64,000 nucleotides of DNA from Clavibacter nebraskensis NCPPB 2581 (GTDB taxonomy: Bacteria; Actinomycetota; Actinomycetes; Actinomycetales; Microbacteriaceae). Under the pieces are notes generated by a model. That model was not told the DNA's origin and ran no database searches. It was given only the letters and a program-made list of their open reading frames with translations. Made by a program: the position numbers and the translations under genes. The stretch is taken from positions 1,612,001-1,676,000 of the forward strand of contig NC_020891.1 of assembly GCF_000355695.1 (NCBI RefSeq). The letters are read 5' to 3'. Shown one piece after another: positions 35,101 to 43,927 of the stretch (its first letter is position 1; every line of letters begins with the position of its first letter).

Positions 35101-36114
35101 CTACTCCCGGAGAGCCGTGATGTGCTCCCGGTACCACTCGACCGTGGAGCGCAGGCCCTCGTCGAGCCCGATGGAGGAGGTCCACCCGGCTTCGGCGAGC
35201 TTGGACACGTCGAGCAGCTTCTGCGGCGTGCCGTCCGGCTTCGACGTGTCCCACTCCGTGCGGCCCTCGTAGCCGACGACGCGCGCGATGGTCTCCGCGA
35301 TCTCGCGAATGGTCACGTCGCTGCCCGTGCCCACGTTGACCTGCTCGGGCCCGTCGTAGTGCTCGAGCAGGTGGAGGCACGCGGCGGCCATGTCGTCGAC
35401 GTGGAGGAACTCGCGGCGCGGCGTGCCCGTGCCCCAGTTCGTCACCGACTCCGCGCCGGACGCGCGCGCCTCGTCGTAGCGGCGGATGAGCGCCGGCAGC
35501 ACGTGCGAGCCCTGCGGCGAGAAGTTGTCGCCCGGCCCGTACAGGTTCGTGGGCATGGCCGAGATCCACGGGAGGCCGTACTGGCGGCGCACGGCCTGGA
35601 TCTGCATGATGCCCGCGATCTTCGCGATCGCGTAGGCGTCGTTGGTGGGCTCGAGGTGCCCCGTGAGGAGACTGTCCTCGGTGATGGGCTGCGGCGCGAG
35701 CTTCGGGTAGATGCACGAGGAGCCGAGGAAGAGCAGCCGGTCGACGCCGTGCTCGAGCGCCGCGTCGAGCACGTTGACCTGGATCCGCAGGTTGTCGCTG
35801 AGGAAGTCGACCGGGTACGTGCTGTTGGCGAGGATCCCGCCGACCTTCGCGGCCGCGAGCACCACGTGCACCGGCTTCTCCTCGGCGAAGAACGCGAAGA
35901 CCGCGTCGCGGTCCTTGAGGTCGAGCTCGGCGGACGTGCGGCCGATGACGTCGGTGAAGCCCTCGGCCTCGAGCCGGCGGACGATCGCCGAGCCGACGAG
36001 ACCGCGGTGGCCGGCCACGTAGACGCGGGCCGAGCGGTCGAGGGGCGCGGGCGTGAAGGCGACGGCGTCGCGTTCGTCGGCAGCGGACGCGCCGGTCGCG
36101 GGGGCCGCGCTCAC
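35101..36114 (-). CDS. fcl: GDP-L-fucose synthase
   Basis: Epimerase/reductase converting GDP-4-keto-6-deoxy-mannose to GDP-L-fucose with NADPH. 337 aa extended SDR. Nucleotide loop [18 protein letters not shown], the fcl-specific [16 protein letters not shown], catalytic Ser in [11 protein letters not shown], YxxxK in [11 protein letters not shown], and [12 protein letters not shown]. The first ~25 residues are a nonconserved extension. The GTG start overlaps the gmd stop (GTGA), so the two enzymes are coupled. It provides activated fucose for the polymer built by the neighbouring glycosyltransferases. Confidence 0.95.
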   Translation of the reverse strand: MSAAPATGASAADERDAVAFTPAPLDRSARVYVAGHRGLVGSAIVRRLEAEGFTDVIGRTSAELDLKDRDAVFAFFAEEKPVHVVLAAAKVGGILANSTYPVDFLSDNLRIQVNVLDAALEHGVDRLLFLGSSCIYPKLAPQPITEDSLLTGHLEPTNDAYAIAKIAGIMQIQAVRRQYGLPWISAMPTNLYGPGDNFSPQGSHVLPALIRRYDEARASGAESVTNWGTGTPRREFLHVDDMAAACLHLLEHYDGPEQVNVGTGSDVTIREIAETIARVVGYEGRTEWDTSKPDGTPQKLLDVSKLAEAGWTSSIGLDEGLRSTVEWYREHITALRE

Positions 36115-37163
36115 GCCTCGACCGCGGTCGCGTCGGCCGTGCCCCAGCTCGCGAGCTTCACGGAGTCGATCCACGGGCGTCCCTCGGCCTCGAGCGCGGC
36201 GATGTCCGCGTCGACCATGATCCGGGCGAGCATGGTGGTGTCGACGGTGGCCTTCCAGCCGAGCTTCTCCTCGGCCTTCGTGGCGTCGCCGACCAGGGCG
36301 TCGACCTCGGTGGGGCGGAGGTATCGCGGGTCGAACCGCACGTGCTCGGACCAGTCGAGGCCCGCGTGCGAGAACGCGGTCTCGAGGAAGTCGCGCACGG
36401 TGAAGTTGCCGCCGGTCGCGAGCACGAAGTCGTCGGGCTCGTCGGCCTGCAGCATCCGCCACATGCCCTCGACGTACTCGGCGGCGTAGCCCCAGTCGCG
36501 GATGCTGTCGAGGTTGCCGAGGTAGACGTGGTCCTGCTTGCCCGCCTTGATGGCGGCGACCGCGCGGGTGATCTTGCGCGTCACGAAGGTCTCGCCGCGG
36601 CGGGGCGACTCGTGGTTGAACAGAATCCCGTTGACGGCGAACATGTCGTACGCCTCGCGGTAGTTCTTGGTGATCCAGAAGCTGTAGAGCTTCGCGGCCC
36701 CGTACGGCGAGCGCGGGTAGAACGGCGTGGTCTCGCTCTGCGGCGGGGGAGTGGCCCCGTAGAGCTCGCTCGAGGAGGCCTGGTAGAAGCGGGTCTCGAT
36801 GCCCGAGAGGCGCACGGCCTCGAGCAGGCGGATGGTGCCGGTGCCGGTCGTGTCCGCGGTGTGCTCCGGCTCGTCGAACGAGACGCGCACGTGCGACTGC
36901 GCGGCCAGGTTGTAGACCTCGTCGGGCTGGATCTGCATCATCAGCGTCGTGAGGCGCGAGCCGTCGCTGAGGTCGCCGTAGTGCAGGAAGAGCTTCGCGC
37001 CGTCCTCGTGCGGGTCCTGGTACAGGTGGTCGATGCGGGACGTGTTGAACGTCGACGAGCGGCGGATGAGGCCGTGGACCTCGTAGCCCTTGGCGAGCAG
37101 CAGCTCCGCCAGATACGAGCCGTCCTGCCCGGTGATGCCGGTGATGAAAGCCTTCTTGGCCAT
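36111..37163 (-). CDS. gmd: GDP-mannose 4,6-dehydratase
   Basis: First step from GDP-mannose to GDP-fucose. 350 aa extended [23 protein letters not shown] nucleotide loop, catalytic Thr/Ser in [15 protein letters not shown], YxxxK in [12 protein letters not shown], and the diagnostic [17 protein letters not shown]. Start ATG follows a GGGGGGA run at usual Shine-Dalgarno distance. Leader transcript of the gmd-fcl pair, divergent from the WcaI-like glycosyltransferase. Confidence 0.96.
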   Translation of the reverse strand: MAKKAFITGITGQDGSYLAELLLAKGYEVHGLIRRSSTFNTSRIDHLYQDPHEDGAKLFLHYGDLSDGSRLTTLMMQIQPDEVYNLAAQSHVRVSFDEPEHTADTTGTGTIRLLEAVRLSGIETRFYQASSSELYGATPPPQSETTPFYPRSPYGAAKLYSFWITKNYREAYDMFAVNGILFNHESPRRGETFVTRKITRAVAAIKAGKQDHVYLGNLDSIRDWGYAAEYVEGMWRMLQADEPDDFVLATGGNFTVRDFLETAFSHAGLDWSEHVRFDPRYLRPTEVDALVGDATKAEEKLGWKATVDTTMLARIMVDADIAALEAEGRPWIDSVKLASWGTADATAVEA

Positions 37164-37239
37164 GAATCCCCCCAGATTCTCATGTGGTGCGACGCGACGG
37201 CGGCGGGGCGGTTGCCCGGCGCGGCCGTCCGTCCGCTCG

Positions 37240-37245
37240 AATCTA
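37240..37245 (-). promoter_or_regulatory. Candidate -10 box TAGATT of gmd-fcl
   Basis: TAGATT on the minus strand, 76 nt upstream of the gmd ATG; the leader would be about 70 nt and end in a GGGGGG tract. Confidence 0.45.
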
Positions 37246-37321
37246 ACGTGCGGGCGGCGGTCGACGGCAATCGGGGTACGACGCCGCGCTGTGCGTTAAC
37301 GACATTCAAACCTCGAGGCAC

Positions 37322-37327
37322 CAGAAT
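37322..37327 (+). promoter_or_regulatory. Possible -10 box CAGAAT of the glycan operon
   Basis: CAGAAT ends 6 nt before the ATG of the WcaI-like gene, the leaderless spacing of this genome. Its first base departs from TANNNT, so support is weak. Confidence 0.35.
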
Positions 37328-37333
37328 GGGCGC

Positions 37334-38620
37334 ATGGGGGATTTGAGCACGACCGACGCTGCGCGCACACAGACGGCGGACCTGGGGGGCCTCACGGTTT
37401 GCCTGGTCGGCATCAACTACTGGCCGGAGACCACGGGCATCGCGCCGTACACGACCGCGATGGCCGAGGCGCTCACCGACGCGGGGGCGTCGGTGCACGT
37501 GGTCACCGGGATACCGCACTACCCGCAGTGGAAGCTGCAGGACGAGCGGTACGCCGAGGGCAGACGCTGGGAGGAGATGCGCGACGGGGTCCGCATCACC
37601 CGCGTCCGCCACACCATCCCGGAGACGCCGGACCTCGCGGGCCGGGCGAAGCTCGAGGCGAGCTTCCTGCGCGGAGCGCTCCGCGAGGTGCGACGGGACA
37701 CGAGCGAGATCGTCATCGCGGTGACGCCGTCGCTCGCCGGCCTCGCCGCCGGAGCGATCGGCCGCGGCCGGCGTCCGTTCGGCGTCCTGGTGCAGGACCT
37801 CACGGGCAACGCCGCGGGGGAGTCCGGCACCACGGGGGGCCGCGCCTCCCGGCTCATCGCGTCGGGGGAGTACGCGCTGCTCCGTCGCGCCGACCGAATC
37901 GGCGTCATCACGCCCCGCTTCGGCGACCTGCTGATCCAGCAGGGCCTGCCGGACGGAGCCATCTCCGGGCTCCCGAACTTCACGCACATCACGCCGGTGG
38001 ACGTCTCCACCGAGGCCGCCCGCACCCGGCTCGGCTGGACACGCGACGCGTTCACGGTCGTCCACACCGGGAACATGGGCATGAAGCAGGGGCTGGAGTC
38101 GGTCGTCGAGGCCGCGCGCCTCTCCGATGCCCGCGACCTCGGCATCGAGTTCGTGCTCGTGGGCGACGGCAACCAGCGGGCCGCCCTCGAGGCGCAGGGC
38201 GCGGGGATCCGCTCGCTGCGCTTCGTCCCGCCGCTCGACGGCGACGACTACCCGTACGCGCTGGCCGCGGCCGACGCGCTCCTGCTCAACGAGAAGCCGG
38301 GCGTGCGCGAGATGAGCATGCCGTCGAAGCTCACGTCGTACACGAGCAGCAAGCGCCCGATCATCGCCGCGGTCGAGGACGGCGGCATCACCGGGAGCGT
38401 CGTGCGCGAGCACGGGGCGGCGGCCATCATCCCGCCGGGCGACCCGGAGCGGCTGCTCCAGGCGGCGCAGGACATTCGCTCCGACACCGACGGCGCCGCG
38501 GCCCTCACCACCGCCGCCCAGCGGATGTACCAGAACCGCTACTCGCCCGTGAGCGCCCATGCCAGGTACGCGCGGTTCGCGCAGTCGCTGGCCACCATGC
38601 GGGCCGGGGTGCGCGCGTGA
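37334..38620 (+). CDS. WcaI-like GT4 glycosyltransferase
   Basis: 428 aa GT-B glycosyltransferase resembling colanic-acid WcaI. N-terminal domain: LTVCLVGINYWPETTGIAPY, then the tell-tale VTGIPHYPQWK. C-terminal donor domain: FTVVHTGNMGMKQGLESVVE, KPGVREMSMPSKLTSYTSS and a final PPGDPERL. WcaI homologues transfer a hexose or fucose to the growing repeat unit. It heads the plus-strand run of EPS genes and its 3' end overlaps the next start (GTGA). A TTG at 37343, right after GGGGGA, is an alternative start. Confidence 0.87.
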   Translation: MGDLSTTDAARTQTADLGGLTVCLVGINYWPETTGIAPYTTAMAEALTDAGASVHVVTGIPHYPQWKLQDERYAEGRRWEEMRDGVRITRVRHTIPETPDLAGRAKLEASFLRGALREVRRDTSEIVIAVTPSLAGLAAGAIGRGRRPFGVLVQDLTGNAAGESGTTGGRASRLIASGEYALLRRADRIGVITPRFGDLLIQQGLPDGAISGLPNFTHITPVDVSTEAARTRLGWTRDAFTVVHTGNMGMKQGLESVVEAARLSDARDLGIEFVLVGDGNQRAALEAQGAGIRSLRFVPPLDGDDYPYALAAADALLLNEKPGVREMSMPSKLTSYTSSKRPIIAAVEDGGITGSVVREHGAAAIIPPGDPERLLQAAQDIRSDTDGAAALTTAAQRMYQNRYSPVSAHARYARFAQSLATMRAGVRA

Positions 38621-39198
38621 CGGCGGCACCCGACCCCACGACCGACGTCCCGGTCATCGACCTGTCCCGGGCGCCCGGCGAGCGCCAGGCCTGGGACCGC
38701 CCGAAGCGCACCGTCTACCTGTGGGCCGTGGTCGAGCTGCTCCTCGTCACGAACCCGTGGCAGATCAGCTCGTCGCTCCGGGTCCGGGCGCTCCGGGCCT
38801 TCGGCGCCGAGATCGGCGACGGCGTGGTGTTCCGGCCGCGCACGCGGGTGAGGTTCCCGTGGAAGCTGCGCATCGGCGACCGCTCCTGGATCGGCGAGGG
38901 CGTCTGGTTCCACAACCAGGACCTCGTCACCGTCGGCCACGACGTCGTCCTCTCCCAGGAGACGATGCTCACCACGGGCAGCCACGCGCACCGGCGCGAC
39001 ATGGCCCTCCTCACGCGCCCCATCGTCATCGAGCCGGGCGCGTGGATCACGTCGCGCTGCCTGGTCCTCGGCGGCGCGCACGTGGGCCGCTCGGCGCTCG
39101 CCCGGCCGATGACCGTGGTCGCGGGCGACGTGCCCGCCGACGCGATCGTGTCGGGTCCCGACTGCACCGTGGTCGGCTCGCGCTTCTCCGGACGCTGA
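38617..39198 (+). CDS. WcaF-like left-handed beta-helix acetyltransferase
   Basis: 193 aa. Hexapeptide-repeat acetyltransferase of the WcaF/NodL-maltose group, using acetyl-CoA in the cytosol. Seen are the family start NPWQISSSLRVRALRAFGAEIGDG, hexapeptide coils (RIGDRSWIGEGVWFHNQD) and the catalytic His region LTTGSHAHRRDMALLTRPIVI. WcaF acetylates fucose in colanic acid, so the same role in the repeat unit is inferred. GTG start overlaps the previous stop. Confidence 0.86.
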   Translation: MTAAPDPTTDVPVIDLSRAPGERQAWDRPKRTVYLWAVVELLLVTNPWQISSSLRVRALRAFGAEIGDGVVFRPRTRVRFPWKLRIGDRSWIGEGVWFHNQDLVTVGHDVVLSQETMLTTGSHAHRRDMALLTRPIVIEPGAWITSRCLVLGGAHVGRSALARPMTVVAGDVPADAIVSGPDCTVVGSRFSGR

Positions 39199-39299
39199 CG
39201 CGCGCGTCCCCCGGCCGCTCCGGCGCCCCGCGCACCGCGGCCATCCCTCTCCCGCCGGCGACCGCATCTGCCGTCGCCGCCCCGAACGAAGGCTCCATC

Positions 39300-40235
39300 A
39301 TGAACGGACTCCTGCTCGATCCCTCCATCTCGTCCGCCAACGTCGGCGACCAGATCATCCGCGAGAACGTCCTCCGGGCGCTCGACGGCGTCGTGCCGCT
39401 CACCGTCAGGCTGCCCACGCAGACGCGCCTGACCCGCAGCCAGCGCCGGACCGCCGCCGACGCGGAGCTCGCCATCGTGGGCGGCACCAACCTCCTCTCC
39501 TCGAACATGCCCTGGTACCGGCAGTGGAAGCTCGACCCGATCGTGGCGCGCAGCCTCAAGCACAAGGTCGTCCTGCTCGGCGTCGGCTGGTGGCAGTACC
39601 AGGACGAGCCCAACCGGTACACCACGCACATGCTCCGGGAGGTCCTCTCCCCGGACCTCGTGCACTCGGTGCGCGACGAGTACACGAAGGTGCGCCTCGA
39701 GCGGATGGGCTTCCGGGTGCTGAACACCGCATGCCCGACCATGTGGGGGCTCGACCGGCACAACGGCGTCGAGAGCGCGCGCCCCGCGCAGGCGATCCTC
39801 ACGCTCACCGACTACAACCGCGACGTCGCCGAGGACGAGTGGCTCATCGCCCTCGCCGCCGAGCACTACGAGCGCGTCGTGATCTGGCCGCAGTCGATCC
39901 GCGACGCGGCCTACGCGCGCACACTGACGGGTGACTTCACGATCGCCGAGCCGACGCTCGCCGCCTACGACGCGCTCCTGGCCGCCGGCGACTCCGACTA
40001 CATCGGCACGCGCCTCCACGGCGGCGTGCGCGCGCTCGAGACGGGGGCGTGGGGCGTCATCGTCGCCGTCGACAACCGGGCGCTGGAGATCAGCCGCGAC
40101 ACCGGCCTCCCCGTGCACGCCCGCGGCGAGCGGGAGGCCATCCGGGCGACGGTCGAGCGCCGCGTGCCCCTGGACGTGCGGCTCCCGTACGACGAGATCC
40201 ACGCCTGGAAGGCGCAGCTCCCGGTGGCCGGATGA
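39300..40235 (+). CDS. Polysaccharide pyruvyl transferase (WcaK-like)
   Basis: 311 aa. Member of the polysaccharide pyruvyl transferase family, which adds a ketal pyruvate from phosphoenolpyruvate to a sugar. Begins LLLDPSISSANVGDQIIREN, with the Gly-Asp pair typical of the family, then VLLGVGWWQYQ and VRDEYTKVRLERMGF; the conserved C-terminal DYIGTRLHGGVRALETG holds the PEP-binding Arg/His. ATG start with GAAGG upstream. 101 nt from the previous gene and ATGA-coupled to the next. It gives the product a negative charge. Confidence 0.88.
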   Translation: MNGLLLDPSISSANVGDQIIRENVLRALDGVVPLTVRLPTQTRLTRSQRRTAADAELAIVGGTNLLSSNMPWYRQWKLDPIVARSLKHKVVLLGVGWWQYQDEPNRYTTHMLREVLSPDLVHSVRDEYTKVRLERMGFRVLNTACPTMWGLDRHNGVESARPAQAILTLTDYNRDVAEDEWLIALAAEHYERVVIWPQSIRDAAYARTLTGDFTIAEPTLAAYDALLAAGDSDYIGTRLHGGVRALETGAWGVIVAVDNRALEISRDTGLPVHARGEREAIRATVERRVPLDVRLPYDEIHAWKAQLPVAG

Positions 40236-41464
40236 GCGGCGTGCCCGCCGCGGATCCGGGTGCCGCCACCCCGCCCCTCCGCGTCCTCCACCTCAGCGTG
40301 CGCCTCGGCGAGGGGGGCGCGGCCGGCGTCGCGCGGACGCTGATGCACGAGCTGGGCGAGCTGGGCGTGGACGGCTCCTTCGCCTACGGCTACGGCCCCG
40401 GAGGCCGCGACTCCGGCGGCGCGGACGCCCGCGCGTCGCTCCGCGTCACCTCCCGGCCCCGCGCCGCCCTCAACATGGCGGCGCACCTCGTCGTCGGCAC
40501 CGAGGTCGTCCGTCCGGCGTCCGGCCGCCGCGAGGAGCTGCGCGCGGCCATCGCGGCCGCCGACGTGGTGCACCTGCACATCGTCCACAGCTACTGGTTG
40601 CCGCCCCGATGGCTGTTCCGCGAGATCGCCGCAGCGCGCACGCCCGTCGTGTGGACGCTGCACGACCAGTGGATCATGACGGGCCGCTGCGCCCAGCCCG
40701 GCACGTGCCGGCTCTGGGAGGACGGCTGCCCGCGCTGCCCGGACCTCCAGGCGTACCCGCCCGCCCGCGTCGACAACGCCGCGCGCGTCTTCACCCGGCG
40801 GCGCGAGGACATCGCCGCCCTCCGCCGGGCAGTGCCCTCGGCCGTGGTGGCCTGCGCGCACTGGCTCGCGGCCGAGGCGGCCACGGCCGGCTTCGACGAC
40901 GTGCGCACGATCACGAACTCCGTCGACCGCGCGTTCTGGTCGGAGGCGACCGCGGCACAGGTACCATCGGACCCACCGCGCTCGGGGGCGCTGTTCATCT
41001 GCCGCGACCTCCGGGATCCCGCGAAGGTCGACTGGGACGCGCTCCGTGCCATCGCCGCGGATACGACCGAAGGGCTCACCATAATGGGAGACGACGCACC
41101 CGAGGACGCCCCGGGCGCCACGCGCCTGCCCGCCACCGGCGACCGCGTCGAGCTGGCGCGCGTGATGCGGCGTCACGACCGCCTCGTCTTCACCTCGCGG
41201 GTCGACTACTTCCCGCTCACCGTCTCCGAGGCGCTGACGGCCGGCATGCGGGTCTTCGCCGTCGACTCGCCGGCGATCCGCGAGTTCGGCGACCACCCCG
41301 ACGTCACGGTCGTGGGCACGGGCCGGGAGCTCGCGGCGGCGCTCATCGCGGACGAGCGCGCGGGCGGCCGGTCGGATCGCCAGACACGCGACGTCCGGCG
41401 CTTCGATCCGCGGCGCATGGCCGACGAGTACCGCGCCGTGTACGAGGAGCTGGTGTCCGCATGA
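40232..41464 (+). CDS. WcaC-like GT4 glycosyltransferase
   Basis: 410 aa GT-B enzyme. RVLHLSVRLGEGGAAGVART is the N-terminal Gly loop. The Cys-rich stretch VWTLHDQWIMTGRCAQ, with CRLWEDGCPRCPDL just after, is the signature of WcaC and related colanic-acid transferases. The C-terminal EX7E-type motif is in SRVDYFPLTVSEALTAGM. Overlaps both neighbours by ATGA. Probably adds galactose or a similar hexose, inferred from WcaC. Confidence 0.86.
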   Translation: MSGVPAADPGAATPPLRVLHLSVRLGEGGAAGVARTLMHELGELGVDGSFAYGYGPGGRDSGGADARASLRVTSRPRAALNMAAHLVVGTEVVRPASGRREELRAAIAAADVVHLHIVHSYWLPPRWLFREIAAARTPVVWTLHDQWIMTGRCAQPGTCRLWEDGCPRCPDLQAYPPARVDNAARVFTRRREDIAALRRAVPSAVVACAHWLAAEAATAGFDDVRTITNSVDRAFWSEATAAQVPSDPPRSGALFICRDLRDPAKVDWDALRAIAADTTEGLTIMGDDAPEDAPGATRLPATGDRVELARVMRRHDRLVFTSRVDYFPLTVSEALTAGMRVFAVDSPAIREFGDHPDVTVVGTGRELAAALIADERAGGRSDRQTRDVRRFDPRRMADEYRAVYEELVSA

Positions 41465-42744
41465 CCCGCAGCTACCGGCGTGAGGCGTGGCTCATGGGCG
41501 TCGCCGTCATCGGCCAGCACTTCATGATCGTCCAGGCGGCCGGCTACCCCGTCACGCTCGGGCTGGTGGTGGGCGTGCCCCTGATCCTCCTGCTGTCGCG
41601 CGGCGGCTACGCGCGCCGCCTCGTCCTCGCGCTCTGCGCGGTCGTGGCGCTCACGGCGTCGGCGGCGCTCGTGACCGGCATGGAGGGCAGCGATCCGCTG
41701 TCGTTCCTCCGCACGCTCGCGCTGTTCATCCTCGCGGTCATCGTGATCGTGGCAGGATCCGCGGGCCTCGACCCCGGGTTCGTCGGCTCGACAGCCTTCT
41801 CCACGGCCATCTCGGCGATGCTCCTCATCGTCGTCGGCCTGTCGGTCCTGCAGGTGGCCGCGGGGACGCTCGGCAGCGAGGCGTTCTTCAACGTGTTCGG
41901 GCGCTTCCAGTACCTGTACGAGTACCAGCCCTACCTCCAGTTCAATCCCATCCCGCGCGCGCAGGGCTTCTTCCTCGAGCCCTCCTACGACGCCTTCGTC
42001 ATCGGGACGCTCACGCTCATCTCGCTGCTCACCGGCCGCCACTTCCGCGGCACCATCGCGGTCGGCATCCTCGGCGTGCTCATGTCCCGCTCCGCGACGG
42101 GGCTCCTGCTGCTGCTCATCATCGGCGTCGTGGTCGCCCTCCGCTCCCGCCCCGGCGCGAGCATCGTGGTCCTGAGCGGCCTCGCGGTCGTGGGGGTCGC
42201 CAGCGGCACGTACCTGCAGACGCGCTTGGAGAGCTTCAGCACGTCCGGATCCAGCACGAACTACCGCCTCGTGGCGCCGCTGCAGGTGCTCGGGGACACG
42301 CTCCTGCACACGCCCATCGGCCACGCCCTCGGCTCGGTGTCGAACATCCTGCTGGGCTACGACCTCTACAACGGCGCGGAGCTCGGCACCTCGCTCGACA
42401 ACGGCCTGTACGTGCTGGTGTTCTACTTCGGGTGGATCGGCCTGGTGCTCATCGCGGCCCTCGCCGTCCTCGCGATCCGGGGGATGCTCCGCAGCAGGCG
42501 CTCGACCTGGGGAGCCGTGACGCCGCTGTGGCTCTTCGGGACCCTATTCTTCTCCGGCGGCATCATGCTGCCCGAGTACGCCGTCATGACCGCCCTCCTC
42601 ATCGCGACGCTCGTCGCCTGCAACGAAAGCCTGGTCGCTCCCCATGCCGGTACCCCCACCGCTCCTGTCCGTCGTCGTGGTCACCTTCCGGGACCTGCCG
42701 GGGCTCGGCAGCACGCTCCGGTCGGTGCGCCAGCTCGTCCATGA
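41461..42744 (+). CDS. Wzy-type polysaccharide polymerase (O-antigen ligase-like)
   Basis: 427 aa with ten or so hydrophobic segments and the large loop between late segments (YLQTRLESFSTSGSSTNYRL, and GHALGSVSNI further on) typical of Wzy/WaaL proteins. These join lipid-linked repeat units outside the membrane. The conserved core ends near IATLVACNES; the last ~37 residues are Pro/Arg/Ala-rich and overlap the next gene by 101 nt in another frame, an unusually long overlap. No sequence motif gives the linkage. WcaD holds this place in colanic-acid clusters. Confidence 0.8.
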   Translation: MTRSYRREAWLMGVAVIGQHFMIVQAAGYPVTLGLVVGVPLILLLSRGGYARRLVLALCAVVALTASAALVTGMEGSDPLSFLRTLALFILAVIVIVAGSAGLDPGFVGSTAFSTAISAMLLIVVGLSVLQVAAGTLGSEAFFNVFGRFQYLYEYQPYLQFNPIPRAQGFFLEPSYDAFVIGTLTLISLLTGRHFRGTIAVGILGVLMSRSATGLLLLLIIGVVVALRSRPGASIVVLSGLAVVGVASGTYLQTRLESFSTSGSSTNYRLVAPLQVLGDTLLHTPIGHALGSVSNILLGYDLYNGAELGTSLDNGLYVLVFYFGWIGLVLIAALAVLAIRGMLRSRRSTWGAVTPLWLFGTLFFSGGIMLPEYAVMTALLIATLVACNESLVAPHAGTPTAPVRRRGHLPGPAGARQHAPVGAPARP

Positions 42745-43393
42745 CGCGGGCGACGCGATCGAGGTCATCGTCGTCGACGGCGGCACGGGGGAGGGACTCG
42801 ACGAGGTCGTGACAGCATCGGGCGTCCCGGTCGACCTCTCGAGCGGCCCCGACGACGGCATCTACGACGCGATGAACGAGGGCATCGCCCGCTCGAACGG
42901 CAGGTTCGTCTGGTTCCTCAACGGCGGCGACCGGTCCCACGTCGAGTCCTGGGAGACGCTGTCCGGGATCCTGCGCGCGTCGGGCGACGACGAGCTGCTC
43001 CTCGGCGACTACCTGCTCGACACCGGCCATGGCGAGATCCTGCGCAAGGCACGGCCGCCCATCTACATCCACCACGGGCTGCCCACGTCCCACCAGGCGA
43101 TCCTGTACCCGGGATCCCGCATCCGCGGTGCCCGCTACGACCTCCGCTTCCGCGTCGTCGGCGACTACGAGCTCACGGCCCGGCTCCTGCGGTCCGGCGT
43201 CCGCCCGGTCGTCGTGCACGTGCCGTTCGCGGTCTTCGCGGCCGGCGGCATGTCGCAGGTGCGCGCGAAGGAGATCGCCGTCGAGGCGGCCCGCGTGCAG
43301 GCGGAGACGCTGCACACCCCCCTGCCCGTCCGCTGGGCGAGCCGGGCGCTGCACACGGCGAGCCGCATCCGCCGCACGGTGCAGACGTCGTGA
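42644..43393 (+). CDS. WcaE-like GT2 glycosyltransferase
   Basis: 249 aa inverting GT-A enzyme. LLSVVVVTFRDLPGL at the start, then EVIVVDGGTGEGLDEV with the nucleotide-binding Asp, DDGIYDAMNEGIARS, WFLNGGD with the metal-binding acidic residues, and FRVVGDYELTARLL. The same string YDAMNEGI is found in colanic-acid WcaE. The start cannot be much later than here because the first beta-strand begins at residue 8, so the long overlap with the polymerase gene is real or reflects a shifted polymerase end. Confidence 0.87.
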   Translation: MPVPPPLLSVVVVTFRDLPGLGSTLRSVRQLVHDAGDAIEVIVVDGGTGEGLDEVVTASGVPVDLSSGPDDGIYDAMNEGIARSNGRFVWFLNGGDRSHVESWETLSGILRASGDDELLLGDYLLDTGHGEILRKARPPIYIHHGLPTSHQAILYPGSRIRGARYDLRFRVVGDYELTARLLRSGVRPVVVHVPFAVFAAGGMSQVRAKEIAVEAARVQAETLHTPLPVRWASRALHTASRIRRTVQTS

Positions 43394-43893
43394 GCGCCGT
43401 CGACGAGCGCGGCCGCTGGGCCGCCGACCGGGAGCGCTACGGCCGGGGCGCCTGGATTCTGCAGCCGTCGTTCTGGGCGGTGTCGGTCTACCGGTACGGG
43501 CGCTGGACGCGCACCTGCTCGCGGGCCGTGCGCCTGCCCGCCCACGTGCTGTACGTCGCGCTCTACAGCGTGGTGCGGCTGGTGACGGGGATCGACATCC
43601 CGCGGTCGGTCGAGATCGGACCGGGCATCATGATCCACCACTTCGGCACGGTCATCGTCCACCCCCAGGCGCGCATCGGCGCCCGGTTCACCATGCGCCA
43701 CGGGGTCACGATCGGGGCGAAGAAGGGCGACGACGTGCCGGTCATCGGCGACGACGTGCAGGTGGGCGCCTTCGCGCAGATCCTCGGCCCCATCCACGTG
43801 GGCGACGGCAGCACCATCGGCGCCATGACCCTGGTGCTCCGCGACGTCCCCGCCGGGGCGACCGTGGTCGGCGTCCCGGGACGCGTGCTGTGA
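43390..43893 (+). CDS. Serine-acetyltransferase-like (WcaB-type) acetyltransferase
   Basis: 167 aa. Resembles CysE/EpsC in its left-handed beta-helix (IPRSVEIGPGIMIHHFGTVIVHP, hexapeptide repeats, final VVGVPGRVL) but the N-terminal helical domain is short, as in WcaB. The active-site His pair is in MIHHFGTVI and FTMRHGVTIG. In an EPS cluster it is expected to acetylate a sugar rather than serine. GTGA-coupled to the previous gene. Confidence 0.85.
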   Translation: MSAVDERGRWAADRERYGRGAWILQPSFWAVSVYRYGRWTRTCSRAVRLPAHVLYVALYSVVRLVTGIDIPRSVEIGPGIMIHHFGTVIVHPQARIGARFTMRHGVTIGAKKGDDVPVIGDDVQVGAFAQILGPIHVGDGSTIGAMTLVLRDVPAGATVVGVPGRVL

Positions 43894-43927
43894 CGGCACC
43901 GCGCACCGCCACCCGGCCGAGCGCGCG

